In this document: positions 50,714-63,335 of the stretch, piece by piece | Numbering within the stretch: the first letter of the stretch is position 1 | How the letters are laid out: the number at the start of each line of letters is the position of its first letter | Origin: Chrysaora quinquecirrha | Lineage: Eukaryota; Cnidaria; Scyphozoa; Semaeostomeae; Pelagiidae | Assembly (NCBI GenBank): GCA_014526335.1 | Contig: JACTAT010000154.1 | Coordinates: forward strand, 328,988 to 392,987 | Reading direction: 5' to 3' | DNA: 64,000 nt | Position numbers and translations under genes: made by a program | The notes under the pieces: generated by a model | Databases searched by the model: none | Told to the model about the DNA's origin: nothing | Seen by the model: the letters and a program-made list of their open reading frames with translations, nothing else

Positions 50714-53700
50714 CTGAAATTTAATAAATGACTTAGTTAAATCTCTATTCAGAGCAATACAGGAAACATATTTAGACGTATCAAAGCTTTTGTCGTCTGA
50801 CACTACTGAGAGTATAAACATAAGAAACAGACCGAAACACGAGAAAACTTAACACTCGACCTACAGCACGAGACATTGTAAAGATCTCTAGATCCCTAGA
50901 TACAAAACTGAATTTGCGAAGAAAGGCTTTCATTACGCAGCTTTCAAAACGTGGAATGATACACCAGTTGAAATTCGTATGAGCTACCTACACTAGGTCT
51001 TTTCAAAAAGCAACTAAAAACGCATCTAAGGAGCAAGACCATGCAAACACAACTCCTTGGAAGGTCAACAATACAGATTAGTTTAATAGGCCCAAGATTT
51101 TTCCTTTTTTTAACCATATTTTTAGGAATTGTATATTGTAATTAGATTTATCAGGTATTGTTAGTAGTTTTATGTTTATAGGGTTAATTTGTGTATAAAT
51201 AATAATAAATGAAATGAAATGAAAATGAAAACGAACTCTTTCTGTCTACATAGAACCGGCCTTTTCGCTTTGGTTTTGTGTAGACAGAAAGAGTTCGTCT
51301 TCTCACTTGGACTCTTAAATTTATTCCATCAGTCTTCCCGCAGTGTCCTGTAAACTGATTTGTGTTGAAAATACAATGCCAATTCGGCTTCACTTTCCGA
51401 TAGGTACATTTCGATCCGCATCTGGGTAAAAATTCCACCTTAGGCCGTTGATTTGGTCTGTTTCTGATGTTCATGCTTAGGGTTTTTGACCTTAGTAGTT
51501 AGTTAAATGTTTGTCCTTCTACTTTTCAATTCCTTACAAATTGGTTATTTGTAAAAGAAACCATATATGCAAACGCACAATACGACGTTTGGCATTCAGT
51601 GTCTTACAAATTTGTCATACAAATATATATTCCACCAAAGACTAAGGCAGTTTCAAACTTACAAACCTTACGGCGTTCTGATTAATATTTTCGTAGATAG
51701 TCTGAGATGGCAACGATTGATTCTGCAAAAATAAAGTAGAAGATGATAAGCGAAAAATATACACCTCACCTCCTTGTTAAATTAAACGTACCCATTAGCA
51801 ATATTTGAAGAATCAAATCATGACTATCAGCTTGCAATGAATAGGGTAGAGCAATCCGAATGCCAAATTTTTCCCCCACTCATTCCATTTGATCCACACT
51901 GTTTCTGTCTGTTCCCGGTTGTTCTTCCTGTTCGCTGTGATTGCTTTCTTCTCAGTTGTTCCCTTATCTTTGCTAGCAATTCTCTTTTTCTCCTTGACCT
52001 CCACTGATTCTCACTTATTCCCACTGATTCCCATTTTTCCCATTTCATCCCTATGATTCCAAGTGATTTCCATTTTGATTCTCATATCTTGAAATATGCT
52101 ATGTTTGCTCTACTGCATCTTTACCCAGCATCAGAGAGTAGACAAAGCCAGGGCACTCGCAGCCCTCTCTAGGCATCACTGCCTAGTCCTTTGTAATGTA
52201 TTCGCTTGATACGAACTGCTCCATGGTCATCAGCTAAGTCTTCACAAAAACGATGCAGCAAAATCTGTTCTCAGCAATAAAAGTACATCGTCATTTGCAG
52301 TAGCGTATTCAAATATCTCCAGATAAGAGGGCAAATATTCTCTTCTAATTCGCTTCTTTGAAGATTTGTGCAGCAGATTGGAAGAAACATAGGCTATATA
52401 TCTATACTGTATATGCACAAGATTAGGGAGCCAGCAAAGTTTCATAACAAATATCAAATATAATGACCAATAGAATTTCATGACAACTCTACACAACTAT
52501 GTGGGTTCGACATACAGTATCAGAAACAAAAAGGCAAATGGGAGGAGAGCAATGGGCTTGGGCTGTATGACTTGGAAAGTTACTCAGCGATTTTATAGTT
52601 CTCTATTGCTTAGTGGAAGTCGTTGGCTCTCTGATCATGGAGTCCAGGTTCGAATACCATATATTGTGGTGTGCCACTTGAGAAAAAATCTTTACTAGTG
52701 TTCGCCTTTCATGACGAATGAATACAAATATAAATGGTGCTGAAGAATGTTCAACATAGCCGAGACACAAAAAGTCAAACGAGAGGAGAGCCTTGGGCTG
52801 CATGACTTAGAGAGTTACTCGGCGATTTCATTGAGCTTTATGGTTCAGTTGAAGTGTCGTTGGCTCTCTGATCATACAGTCCAGGTTCGAATCCCATCTA
52901 CTGTGGAATGCCTATTGTGGAAAAATCTATCCTGTTCGCCATTCATGACAAAAATATACATGTACACATGATGTGTAGAAGGCAATAAGAAAAGATGACC
53001 ACAGAAAATTGAGTTGTTACTCGGAGTTTCACGTTTTTAGTTGTACACAATCTTCAGAACTGCTATATGTTGGAAAGATTGGCATCTCAAATAAGAAGGA
53101 GTAAACAACGTAATAATACCAACTTAATCAAATATTAAAATAATTTGATCTTTCAATTATTCCAACATGTAACGGTGAATATAACGATCACATTAAGCGT
53201 GAACTACGAGAAACAACTCAAATGAAGTCCTACTGGCAGGGCCGTAACTCCGTTACGAAATCTGATTGGCTGACAAAGTTCGAACGCGACGTATATATAT
53301 TGCATTCTTACGTCAAGCGTTCAAAATTTTTAGGTTTAAATCACAGAACTAAATGGCTTCGTTGTAATGGAGCTTTGGATCACAGAATTTTCGTAATCAG
53401 TAGGGGCATGAACATGCACTATCCACAGGGTAAAAACCATATGATTTTTCTACGTGTAATAACTAAAATATTAACCCTTAGCCTTACACGTTCGGTTTTG
53501 TAATGACGGCTTCGGGGCTTCGGGTATCATTTCCTGCTATTGCCCTCAGAAACGGCATTTAGAGGCTTAGTATTGCCCTCAGAAACAGTAATTATAGGCT
53601 TAATCTCAAATATTACAGAGTATACAAAATATACATACCAAAGCTGTTTCATTTGAGTCTAACAGTCGCTTGATATGAGTTTCCAACGCTTTGTATACAA

Positions 53701-56700
53701 ACTTGTATTGGAACTAATAAAAGGAAAAAAACTGATGGTTATCTGCCTGTGACCTTTGCCCTAAACAAGAGAAAGAAGTGACCTTCGGAGATTTGACCTT
53801 AGGAGAGGAAGTTTGACCTTATGGCAGAAGCAAGAGATGAAAATCATCAAACTTTACGTGCATTTTGTTTTAAGGAAGTGCTTTATAAGGAGGGTATAAT
53901 ACTTGAATAGGCAAAAACTTAAGACACACTGGATCGGAGACCGCTAAGGAAAGTGAATAGTTTTGAGTAGGTAGTACATAACTTCAGAATTGCGATAAAC
54001 AGCGGAAACATTTTCGGGCATACTTACAAGCTTTTTTGTCTGACACTCCTGAGAGTATGAACGACAGAAACAGACCTAAACAATAGACTAAGGCGGAATT
54101 TATACCAAGATGCGGCTCGAAATGCATCAATCAGAAAGAAAAGCTGAATTGGCATTGTGTTTTAAATACCAATCAGCGGGCTGGATACAGCGGGAAGATA
54201 AAATTTTAATGCCAATTCGACTTATACAGACGTTTTTATAAAGGAAACATTATTCAACCTATTAAAGTAGGGTATAGACACTTTATAGTAGGGTTCAACA
54301 TACAAAACATTTCATGAAAAGTTTCTCAACTTTCAAAGAATCAGCGCTTTCTTGTTGACTGAAACAATTCATGGGTAGCCTATGTAGCAATGTTAGTAGC
54401 TAAGAAAAGCTGAGTAAGGAAAGGACATCATAACAACAAGAAGTGTTTTAATATTTGACAACTGCGTAAAAGGATACTAATCATGAAGAGGCAAAGGGGA
54501 TACAGTATCTAGGATTTTAGTTGACCTTCTAGTCCATTCGAGAAGAGTTCAAGAAGAAGAGTAATTCAAGAAGAAGAGATCACGAAGAGTTCCTAAATTT
54601 TCACGGAAAATGCTGCTGCGGTTTCTAATAAGAGCTTTGAGCAACAAATGAGTGCATTTTGTAACTCATTAAAGTTGTAAAAAAACATTAGCCGAAAGTG
54701 CAAGGAAGATCGGATTTTTGACGCTCAATTTGTAAACGGAAGGCGATAAAACTAGATTCATTCAGTTGCAACCACAGACAACAATTAACGAGATTTCTTG
54801 GATAGTGTTGTGTATGATACTTGTTTGATACTATGCGGTTATTGAACGATTGCGAGGTCAATGCCGAAAATTATTCGGACTGAAGCATTACGTACGGACC
54901 GAACTCAGTGAGGTCCGTACAAGAAGCTGTGGTCCGAATATTTTCCTGCATTGATCGAGCAATCGTTCAATAAAGGCTTTATTATATGGTGTTAAAACAT
55001 TATACAATATTTTCGAACTTTGTTGAAGAATGTTTACTCAAAAAACATAATTTTTCAGTATTTCATCTCAATCTCTCTCACTTCATCAATGAGAAATTAC
55101 GTGGCTATATCACGTGGTTATATCAGAGCTGGTCAATACGGCTTGTACAGACCGGTGAAGAACCAATCAGATTGCGTCGTTGCCAGTCCACACAGCCGTA
55201 ATTTCGAATAATGGATATTACACATAGAACTGAACGCATGTTTGTTAACGAGTCTATTCTTCCAGTTCTATTATCGTCAATCACAAAAATGTTATTACTG
55301 TCCTTCTGAAAAGATATTGTGCCATTTTTTCGAAGACTAGCACTGCTTCTTCTGGGGCGTATGGAACTCGTATGAATTTAATTTTTAAATATGTATGTTT
55401 TCATATATCAATATCATCATCATCATATAACAAAAATTTCATCCTTATAATGAAAGGATTCGAAAAAAAAAAACAAATAAGATACCGTATAAAGCATGAT
55501 AATCGCCTTGGATCCCAGGGGGGAGAGGGGTACTATATTTAATTTTGCATAGGGACGTGCCGCCCAAGAAAAAATGCCAGCCCATACCCCGAGGCATTTG
55601 ATATTTACTAGGGCAACTTTTTGGAAGAGATCCATCTCCCATTTATCGGCAATGAGAAATGTGGTTTCTTTCTTTCTTATAGCATAGGTCGGAGCGAAAT
55701 GCAACAAGTAAGAGAGAAACCAGATTCCACAATGCCCGATGTTGGGGGATGAATCTCTCCCAAAAACGTTGCCCTAGGAAATATCAAAGGCTGGTTATGA
55801 TAAGTGGCGGTTATCGGTGTCAGAAAAAGCCTTGACAAAAGTTCGAAAGTATTTACTCCAATAAATAAGATGCTTTATACCTGTGTTTGAATCATTCCAG
55901 GTCTTTTGGTTCGCAGTAATTGCGTTGTTTTTTGTATATCTATGTCACAGTCAAGACCTACAATATAAACAGATTGTGTATGTGTACAGTATAATAAAAA
56001 CCTTCTTTATCAGGGTCAACAAACGTTGAAAGTGGAAGGGAAAAAACTAGAGGGTCCTGCGTCATCCTCCTATGGAAAAATTTGAAGTCAAGGATGCCAA
56101 AATTGATCTGTTAGCTATTATAAAAATCACCATTATTTCGCTCGATCAGATATTGCCGACTAAAATAGATAACAGGCAGGAACAAACCAGACTTATTGAC
56201 TGAGTTCCACTTCTTATTGCGAGTAATGTTGTATACAGACAGCTGAAACCGAGGTAAAGCGAATTACTGTTTTTGTTAGTCTGGCTTTACCTGTAAGCAG
56301 AAACTGCGAACCCAGAAATAAGTCTAAGGCCTACTTTATGTGTCGAAGTTATGCCACAGCAAATTTAATCCAGTTGTGAACCGATATCTTCTCCCTTACT
56401 CCGCCATAGCTGTAGCTGTGGATTCACTGGTCGAACTCAAACTAGTTGAAGATTCAGATAAAACGTTTTTTGCGGCAGAGCTGCTGAAGTAGTGGCTTAG
56501 TTATGATTAACTTCGGTAATTGCTTCATACGTCACAGTTATGTAACATCTATACCGAATCAAATGGACACTTTGATGAATTTTTTCATAGCTCTCTTTTA
56601 ATAGAGGCTTTCGCAAAAGATGGCGACCGTTTCTGTCAGTCCTTTGTCTTCATTAGGGACTTTCGAAGGGAATTCTGGGAATAATTTCCTTAGTTACGAA

Positions 56701-59700
56701 TTCAACGTCTATAGCTGTGTGAAAATGTTCCTAAGGAAATTATTCCCAGAATTCCCTACAAATATCCTAAAAAAAACAAAGGCAGAAGCAGCCGCCATCC
56801 TTTGCGGAAGCCTCTATTCGCTGCGACACCACAACTTCGACGCATTACCTAGGCCTAACCCACAAAAGTGACTCAAGGTTTTTAAGTCAGTTTCACCAAT
56901 TTCTATCAAGAAAGTAAGGTACGCCCGTGAACTTAATGTACCATATAAGAGTACCGTTTCTATCAATGCTTCTACCAACTGTAATGAAAAGATGCATGGT
57001 TATTTTTTGCACAGATTGAAGTTCACGTCATATAAAAAAAATGCTGAGAAAAATTATTGTTTAAAATTCGTCGCAAGAATAGACGCTTCCGCAAAAGATG
57101 GCGACCGTTTTTGCCTATAGTTTTCATTAAGGATTTTCGAAAGGAATTCTGGGAATAGTTTCCTTAGTTACGTATTTTACATAGCTGCAGACGTTGAATT
57201 CGTAACTAAGGAAATTATTCCCAGAATTCCCTTGGAAAAACTTTAAGAAAAACAAGGGATTGACAGAAACGTCCGCCATCTTTTGCGGAAACCTCTATTG
57301 CGCAAGAACGGCAGTTAGCACGGCGTAGACGTAATCAGTTCCGTTCAACACTAATCGACTGTGCCTTAGTTGACTCGTATGCCATGCTCAGTGCCAAGTC
57401 AAATTTATCCAGCACAACATGGCACTGGCACGACCAGGAAGCACTATATTCATTGATTATTACACTGAGTAACATTGGTTACCTTGTTCTTCTAGTAAAT
57501 GAATCAATACATCGATCACAATAACGGTTCCGGTTCTACCAATGCCAGCACTACAAAGCAACAAATATACCACTTAGCAAAAGATACGTACATCCCAACC
57601 TCATCCCCAGGCCCCAAATCGAATTTCCTCGAATCTCAACCGTCAAATCGATTTTGGCCCTGGTACCGGCCACAAAATCTGCCAAAATACTGGCAATTTT
57701 GGCCTAGGCATAAAAACAAGATGTAGATTCCGAAAGCAGCTGTTTTTAGAAAGGAAATGCAAAGAATTTCATTAATAACTGTAAGGCAAGATACAATATC
57801 TCATGTACCCTCATATTTTGGATATTATAGATTTTCGGCCTACTTTGGTGTGAAATTTTGAAGAAACTCTGACGTCACTTAAAATTTGTATTGTTTGAAC
57901 AGCCAATCAAATTGCGAATAGACAAGGCCGATACCAGGGTCGAATATGGATAACGGAGTTTCACGTAGAGGGCTATTCACCCTGGGAACGAGGTTGCGTA
58001 CATCCATAAAACATATAGCTGTCATGAATGGCGAACACAAAGTCGGAAGGCATAACAAGAGAGCCAATGACGTTTCCACTGAGCTATAGACCTCAAAAAT
58101 CGAGTCTGTCCCCAGGTCCTACAGCCCAAGGCCCCCCTTCCGTTCATTTGTATTTTTCGGCTATGTTGAGCCTTCTTCAGCTACATACGTATATAAATAT
58201 ATCTGTCATGAATTGCATACACAACGTCAGATTTTTCTACAACTGTTATACCACATAAGATGAGATTCGAAAGTGGATTGCATGGTCAGAGAGCCAACAA
58301 CGTTTCTATTGAGCTATAAGGCTCCATGAAACTGCCGAATAACTCCCCAAGTCATACAGCCCAAGGCTCTCCTCCAGGTTGACTTTTGTGTTTCGGCTAT
58401 GTTGAGCTTTCTGCAGCTCAATACTGTATACATTTGTCATGAATGGCGAACACAGGGTTAGATTATTCCACAAGTGGCATACACCAATAGATGTGGCACG
58501 AACTTGAATTGCATGGCCAGAGAGCCAACGACGTTTCCACTGAACTTTAGAGCTCAATGGAATCGCTGAGTAGCCCTCCAAGAGTCATACAGCCCAAGGC
58601 GCTCGTATTTTTGTGTTTCGGCTATGTTCAGCCTTCTTCAGCATCATACATAAATGCATATACTTTTCATGAGTCGCGTACATAACGTGTTAGATTATTC
58701 ACAAATGGCATACCACAATAGATGGGATTCGAACCTGGATTGCATGGTCAGAGAGCCAACAAGTTTCCACTGAGCTATAGAGATTCATCTGCGGTATGCC
58801 ACATGTGGAAAATCCATACAAAAAACATCATTATGTCTCGTTTAAGCCTAGTCCACACTACTCCTTTACGGTCGTTGAGCTCCTCGAGAAAGACTCAAAG
58901 ACAGCAATGTTTACATTAGATCTTTTAAGGCCAAAGTTGAGCTTAGTCTCTGAATAGAATCAGCCAAGCATGCAAGTGGATTCTGATATAAACAGGATAT
59001 TCCAAATAAAGGAACCAGTAAGGAGACCTTTTTAGAAAAATTCATAGTCGTAGTTTTAAAATAAGTCTTGCATAGTAATATGCAAGACTTCCCCTGTTTA
59101 TTAATTTCGAGCTTTCCCCCCCCTACGGACTTTATTAGGACCCCCCGTTTATTAATTTTGAAGAAACAATTTTGGAAGAAAGAATTTCACTTGTGAAAGG
59201 AGTAAACTACGCTTCATAAACCTTATTTTTGATGAAATAACTCAGAAAAAACACAGTAGTGTACAAAACGTTTACACTCAGTAGTGTAATCATAGGTAGT
59301 GTAGTGTATAATAGAAATAGTATAGTGTCTTAGGTAGTTTAGTGTATAAAAATTCCCCACCCACCCGTTTATTAAAACCTCCCGGTTAATAATATTTTGA
59401 AATAGTTCCCACCCCCCATTTATTAAGACCCCCCGTTCATTTGACACCTTAGAGTATAAAATAAAAGAACCTTTACAGTCATGTTAACCACCATGGGTGC
59501 GTTCTTTTGGAGCGAAGAAAAAGTTTGATTCGATATTGTACCGTTCTTCTCATTGCAGTAGCGAAGCTACATCCGAAATAAGCGAATGGCAATTCATTTT
59601 TAGTGCTTGGCGTAGCAACAATTTTTTTGTTCCTTTTGGAACTGATTCAGTTTTTTGTTGTTGTTGCTTGGTGCTTGTTTAGGTTACGTGATAGCGTAAG

Positions 59701-62700
59701 ACTGGATCCTGACTTTCGCGCTAAAATGGCGGAAGAGGAGGCAAGGCCAACATTTTTAAGAATTGTGTCAAGATTCAAAGTTTGCTGAGACAGCTACTTG
59801 AAAAAGGCTACTGAGTTCTTTTAGCCTTGCTTTGGTTCCACGTCTCCGTAGAATAAAAAAGCGAAGCAAACCTCTGATTCGCTTCAAAACAACGCACCCC
59901 ATATTGTATACAAACCTGCAATGGAATAGTAATGGTCCTTTTTTATTTAATCTCAGATGTTGTGCGTAAATATCATCCAACAAGTCAAGAACTGAGTCAG
60001 GACTATCTGGTGCTCCATGATCTGGCCATTTTTTGAAATGATAATGATATATCATCCTCGGAGGTTCTTCTTCGTCCTAGAAAAAAGAAATTTTCAAATT
60101 TATTACTTAATTTTTAGCCAGCTATCATTGAACAGGAATCGTTATTCCTCTGAGAGAATCTTAATGGCATGGGTAAAATACATGCCCTAACAGGGGTGAA
60201 AACAATTGCTGACTTACTAGGATCACAATAATTTTTTAGGATTTCGGAGAGAAATAATTCATGAAAATTGTGGTCAATTTTTTTATATCAACAAAACAGC
60301 CCAGTGTTTGCGCTGTGGAAAAAGAACCTGCTTTTTCATAAATGCAACAAATACATTTACATTAACAGCATTCGTAAAATTTGCAAAGGGGGATTTTCGA
60401 TTATTTTTTGCACAAGAATGCAAGACTTTTGCCAATTTGTACCAGTCATTCCCCCCCTGCCTTTAGTGGTTCTTGCCACCCTCATAAAAAATGAAAACTT
60501 TCTTTATCGAGATCTAAACAATTTTTCGGCCATTGATGATATTTTATCAAACACTTTCTATACCCCCAAAAAGAACCAGTACGCTTGATCACAAAGAAGG
60601 TTGGTCGCTATAGGGCTAGGCTAATTTCACAAGTTCCACTCTTCTTTTAGCGCAATACAACATACTCGTTCTTCTAAGCAAGCTTGTAACAAATTGATAA
60701 ACTTTTGGCATAAAAATACTCGGAAACGAAGTCAAGTAAGAAATTTCTGACAGTAGTCTGAGGTTCTTCAATCAAAGCTCTTTTTGATACTAACGTGTTG
60801 GTTGAAATGAGGAGGGAGGGTACTCATTATATTTTTCATATGGAGATGTGCCATTTTTCCGCGTGTCGTTTTCATGAAAAAATTCTAGAGCCGGGTATGG
60901 ACTGGGTCCCTTTTTCGGGTATCTGATGTGATTTTTTTTCCAGAGCCGATCATTCGAATAAGAAAGAAAACGCGTGGAAAGGGAAACTTGTGTTTATTTA
61001 GCTTGTGCATTAACGTTTACATCCTGCATTTGTTCAAAATAAAAACAGTTGCCTAATATTATGACGAAATTAAGGAAGCTAGATATACTTTTATAACACA
61101 AATTGTAGACCGGGTATGGTTTTGGAGGGAAAATTTCTAGATCCGGGTAATTCTTTTTAGCGGGCACACCCCCGTACATATTCAGGTCAAGAACCCCCCC
61201 CCCCCCCCGGTTGGTATTGTCATCCCTGTCTCAAACCAACAGTCATATAAACATAATTAATAACAAACAAATAAAAACAATTTCGGCGAAATGTTGGGTG
61301 CAATGTTGACGACATCTGGCCAAGGCTTAACAGCCAAAAACAAATTCATTCACACAAACATCTTGCTGTTTGAAATGATGAAAATCGCAACATCCTACCT
61401 GGTATTTGCTATACAACCGCAATTCTCGTACGACATAAGTCTGTTTGTCGTGCTCCAGCAGGTTATCGAGAATAAAATCACCAACTTCAACTGACAAACC
61501 AACACTAGGCCAATACTTCGCACATTTTGCCTATAAAAATTATTAAGCACTATTATAACAAAAGTAAGCACTGTTATAATTGACTCGAACGTTACAAAGA
61601 GGTACGCCGAAACTTCATGACACATCACATGTATATAGTATACACTTTTATAAAAATAGTCGAATTTTCGTCCAGCCTCGATAATCTTAAGGAATTTTCG
61701 TTGTTAGCCTGAATATATTTTTCACGCACATTCAAACAGAAACTTCGTTTTTTGAAAAAACATATTCAGTCATGCAATTCTTTGTTATAAAAAATGCAAA
61801 ACAGGCAACTGCTGAAAAATGAGGCACGAATATGCGATAAAGGCTGGTTTGCACAGAAGCAAATTTTCCTTGGAAAAGCACATTACCGGTTTAGAGCATT
61901 AGAAAAACGATGATGTATATGTCAGCCTGTTTCCTGTCCGAACATTTTCAACCTACTGCAATTTTCTAATCAGGTGAGATCGATAAAATAAGGACATCTC
62001 TAGGCAAAGCAAATTTTACCATACGTATAGGTTAATAGGCCCTCTTGGTGTCCAATTGTTCTGCAATAAAACTCAAGTCCTGACTGGAATTCCAAAGAGA
62101 TATGGGTCCTTATCTTTTTTTGGGTCAACACTGACACTTCCACGAAATATCCTCTGTTTTAAGGCACCGAACAAAAATCTAAAATCTCATGTTGATTTCA
62201 TCATTGAGTTCTCATTCTTGGGTGAAATTCTTCCACTGTCATTCCCACTTAGGGCCTGTTCATATGAGCCCGCTTACCGGGCCAGCCCACTAAGCGAGAC
62301 AAATTTCAAGTTCTGTTCATGTGGATTAGGTGGGATCTCGCTTAGTGGACTGGCCCGGTAAGCGGGCTCATATGCACAGAACAGGCCCTAAGAACTGAGA
62401 AACCATGAGGAGATCTCACAATTTCTCTTGTAGCCTCTACATTGCACCAGACTTTCTCTTTTCCGATTTCCATTCATTTATGGCACTGGATGATAAAACA
62501 ACTCTGATATGAACCACACAACAATTGGTTTATTCCAAGAGTCAGGGCATGGTCACAAAACTGTAAACAGACAGACTATTTGTGCAGCAAATATCGATTT
62601 TGAAATGAAAAATTCGTCTTAAATTGGCGAATTCAAAAGAAACATGGGTCACAGATTTTGGTTTCATTGATGGGGTGAATCTAGACATATATTACCTGAG

Positions 62701-63279
62701 TCGTTAGTTTCCGCTCCTCCACTACCCCGACACCCCGCTAAGTATAGTTTAAGCGATCTCATTTTAGCATTAGTCTTGGTTTCATGAGCGATAACTAGGT
62801 CTCGAATAATAATAAGTCTGGGATGAATCCAAGGGAAACTACTGTTACAAATCAGCTTGTATCCAAGAAATCCTACGACATATGAAAATTTGGACTGATG
62901 TTCTGCAAATTTTGAAGATTAAGCTTCACGACGATGCATTTATTAAAGCGATGGACTTGGAAACTTGATTGAAATACTCCATAAAAATTACAGCAAAACT
63001 GCCAATTACAAAACAAATACGTGACCCCGTGCCTTTAATTAATGACCGTATCTTCGCTTTTACGTTCTTGTTGTTTAAAACTTAGGGCATTTGTTAAGAA
63101 ATGAATACACATGTTCTGTCGATAATCAAAAACTTTACCTTTCCACGCTCAACTTCATTGGTTAACATAGCAATTATATGACAATTCTCTTGATAAACCA
63201 TCTTCCAGAAGTGTTCGATCGTTTGAGGAAGGCATCCCTGGGCAGCGATGTAAGTTGTATCGCTTTCCTTAAGTTCACT
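50626..63279 (-). CDS. SHP2-like tyrosine phosphatase, gene B (3' part)
   Basis: Eight coding exons on the minus strand: 63139-63279, 61399-61530, 59916-60076, 57483-57550, 55881-55957, 53639-53713, 51667-51722, 50626-50713. All junctions are GT-AG with consistent phases. Together they encode most of a SHP-type PTP domain ([55 protein letters not shown]) and a tail with YENI and RRPVPRP. The N-terminal exons, including any SH2 domains, lie beyond 64000. No stop codon was found in frame; the last confident exon leaves in phase 0. Exon lengths and phases in the PTP core match gene A, so the two are tandem paralogues. All catalytic residues seen are standard. Confidence 0.9.
50880..51225 (+). 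mobile_element. LINE 3' remnant with TGAAA tail
   Basis: Encodes [15 protein letters not shown], then after a frameshift [15 protein letters not shown]. This is the usual end of CR1/L2-like reverse-transcriptase ORFs (WNxLPxEIR, FKxxLKTHL). A 150-base tail ends in AAATGAAATGAAATGAAAATG. The frameshift means it is dead. Confidence 0.7.
51667..51722 (-). CDS. Gene B exon: tail with YENI motif
   Basis: Phase 0 in, phase 2 out (AG/GTTTGT). Encodes [22 protein letters not shown] fits the YxNx pattern bound by the Grb2 SH2 domain when phosphorylated; SHP2 has such tyrosines in its tail. The next exon is open only with this donor. Confidence 0.82.
52500..52735 (+). mobile_element. tRNA-derived SINE unit
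   Basis: A-box-like TTGCTTAGTGGAAGTCG and B-box GGTTCGAATACC, followed by TGTTCGCCTTTCATGA. A second unit follows directly. Confidence 0.75.
52736..52965 (+). mobile_element. tRNA-derived SINE unit
   Basis: Same family and orientation as the preceding unit: ATGGTTCAGTTGAAGTG A-box region, GGTTCGAATCCCATC B box, then TTCGCCATTCATGAC. The head GAAGAATGTTCAACATAGCC precedes the tRNA-like part. Confidence 0.75.
53639..53713 (-). CDS. Gene B exon: end of PTP domain
   Basis: 25 codons, phase 0 both sides. Encodes [20 protein letters not shown], matching the terminal helix of SHP-type PTPs and gene A 18441-18521. Confidence 0.9.
54834..55212. mobile_element. Repeat family with GGTTATTGAACGATTGCGA ends, copy 2
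   Basis: Same order of blocks as 19965-20380 at high identity, including AATAAAGGCTTTATTATATG and ACGTGGTTATATCA. Intronic in gene B. Confidence 0.8.
55515..55600. mobile_element. GGGGGTAC-family fragment
   Basis: GGGGGAGAGGGGTACTATAT and GGGACGTGCCGCCCA match the left end of the family at 743-1101. The right end was not found. Confidence 0.5.
55881..55957 (-). CDS. Gene B exon: PTP Q-loop region
   Basis: 77 bases, phase 1 in and phase 0 out. Encodes (G)[18 protein letters not shown] then PGMIQTQ, equal to VDCDIDVPKTIQMVRSQR and GMVQTE of SHP2. The Q-loop glutamine, which positions the hydrolytic water, is present. Gene A has no visible counterpart. Confidence 0.93.
56602..56816. mobile_element. 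Hairpin MITE, CAAAAGATGGCG family, intact
   Basis: TAGAGGCTTTCGCAAAAGAT at the left, ATCCTTTGCGGAAGCCTCTA at the right. Inverted GGGAATTCTGGGAATAATTT lies toward the centre. The 83-codon ORF inside is an artefact of the hairpin. Confidence 0.9.
57081..57296. mobile_element. Hairpin MITE, CAAAAGATGGCG family, intact
   Basis: AGACGCTTCCGCAAAAGATG at the left, CATCTTTTGCGGAAACCTCT at the right, same core as the copy 260 bases away. Intronic in gene B. Confidence 0.9.
57483..57550 (-). CDS. Gene B exon: PTP catalytic loop
   Basis: 68 bases, phase 2 in, phase 1 out. Completes HC(S)AGIGRTGTV then [14 protein letters not shown]. The P-loop arginine is present. Confidence 0.95.
58023..58815 (-). 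mobile_element. Array of tRNA-derived SINE units
   Basis: Four units of roughly 150-240 bases lie head to tail, all on the minus strand. On that strand each carries a TAGCTCAGTGGAAACGT-like A box, the GTTGGCTCTCTG stretch, and in the better copies a GGTTCGAATCCCATC B box. Units are separated by TTCGCCATTCATGA and AACATAGCCGAAA family segments. The last unit, nearest 58815, is truncated. Confidence 0.75.
59916..60076 (-). CDS. Gene B exon: WPD loop and catalytic cysteine
   Basis: 161 bases, phase 0 to 2. Encodes [20 protein letters not shown] and ends LLFHC. The general acid Asp of WPD is intact, unlike gene A. Confidence 0.95.
60811..61210. mobile_element. Diverged GGGGGTAC-family element
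   Basis: GGAGGGAGGGTACTCAT and ATGTGCCATTTTTCC at the left; inverted CGGGCACACCCCCGTAC and a long C run near the right. The element is degenerate and its boundaries are approximate. Confidence 0.4.
61194..61208. repeat. Poly-C run
   Basis: About 15 consecutive C, a likely spot for length errors. Confidence 0.9.
61399..61530 (-). CDS. Gene B exon: PTP core, KYWP motif
   Basis: 44 codons, phase 0 both sides, same length as gene A 23471-23602. Starts AKCAKYWP and ends [13 protein letters not shown], close to YTLRELKLSK of SHP2. Confidence 0.94.
62250..62390. mobile_element. Hairpin MITE, AGGGCCTGTTCATATGAG ends
   Basis: Ends TAGGGCCTGTTCATATGAGC and its inverse; the arms continue through CCCGCTTACCGGGCCAG. 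Related to 15696-15984 but much more compact. Intronic in gene B. Confidence 0.92.
63139..63279 (-). CDS. Gene B exon: PTP core, YIAAQG motif
   Basis: 47 codons, phase 0 both sides. Encodes [20 protein letters not shown] and ends NEVERGK, matching gene A 24846-24977 and SHP2. Confidence 0.95.
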
Positions 63280-63335
63280 CTGGAAACAAAATAATTAAAT
63301 TTTATCAAGTATAGGTTCGAAACTACGGCTGTTCA

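Noticed and set aside
56620..56871. 83-codon plus-strand ORF
   Set aside because: Lies across both arms of a hairpin MITE.
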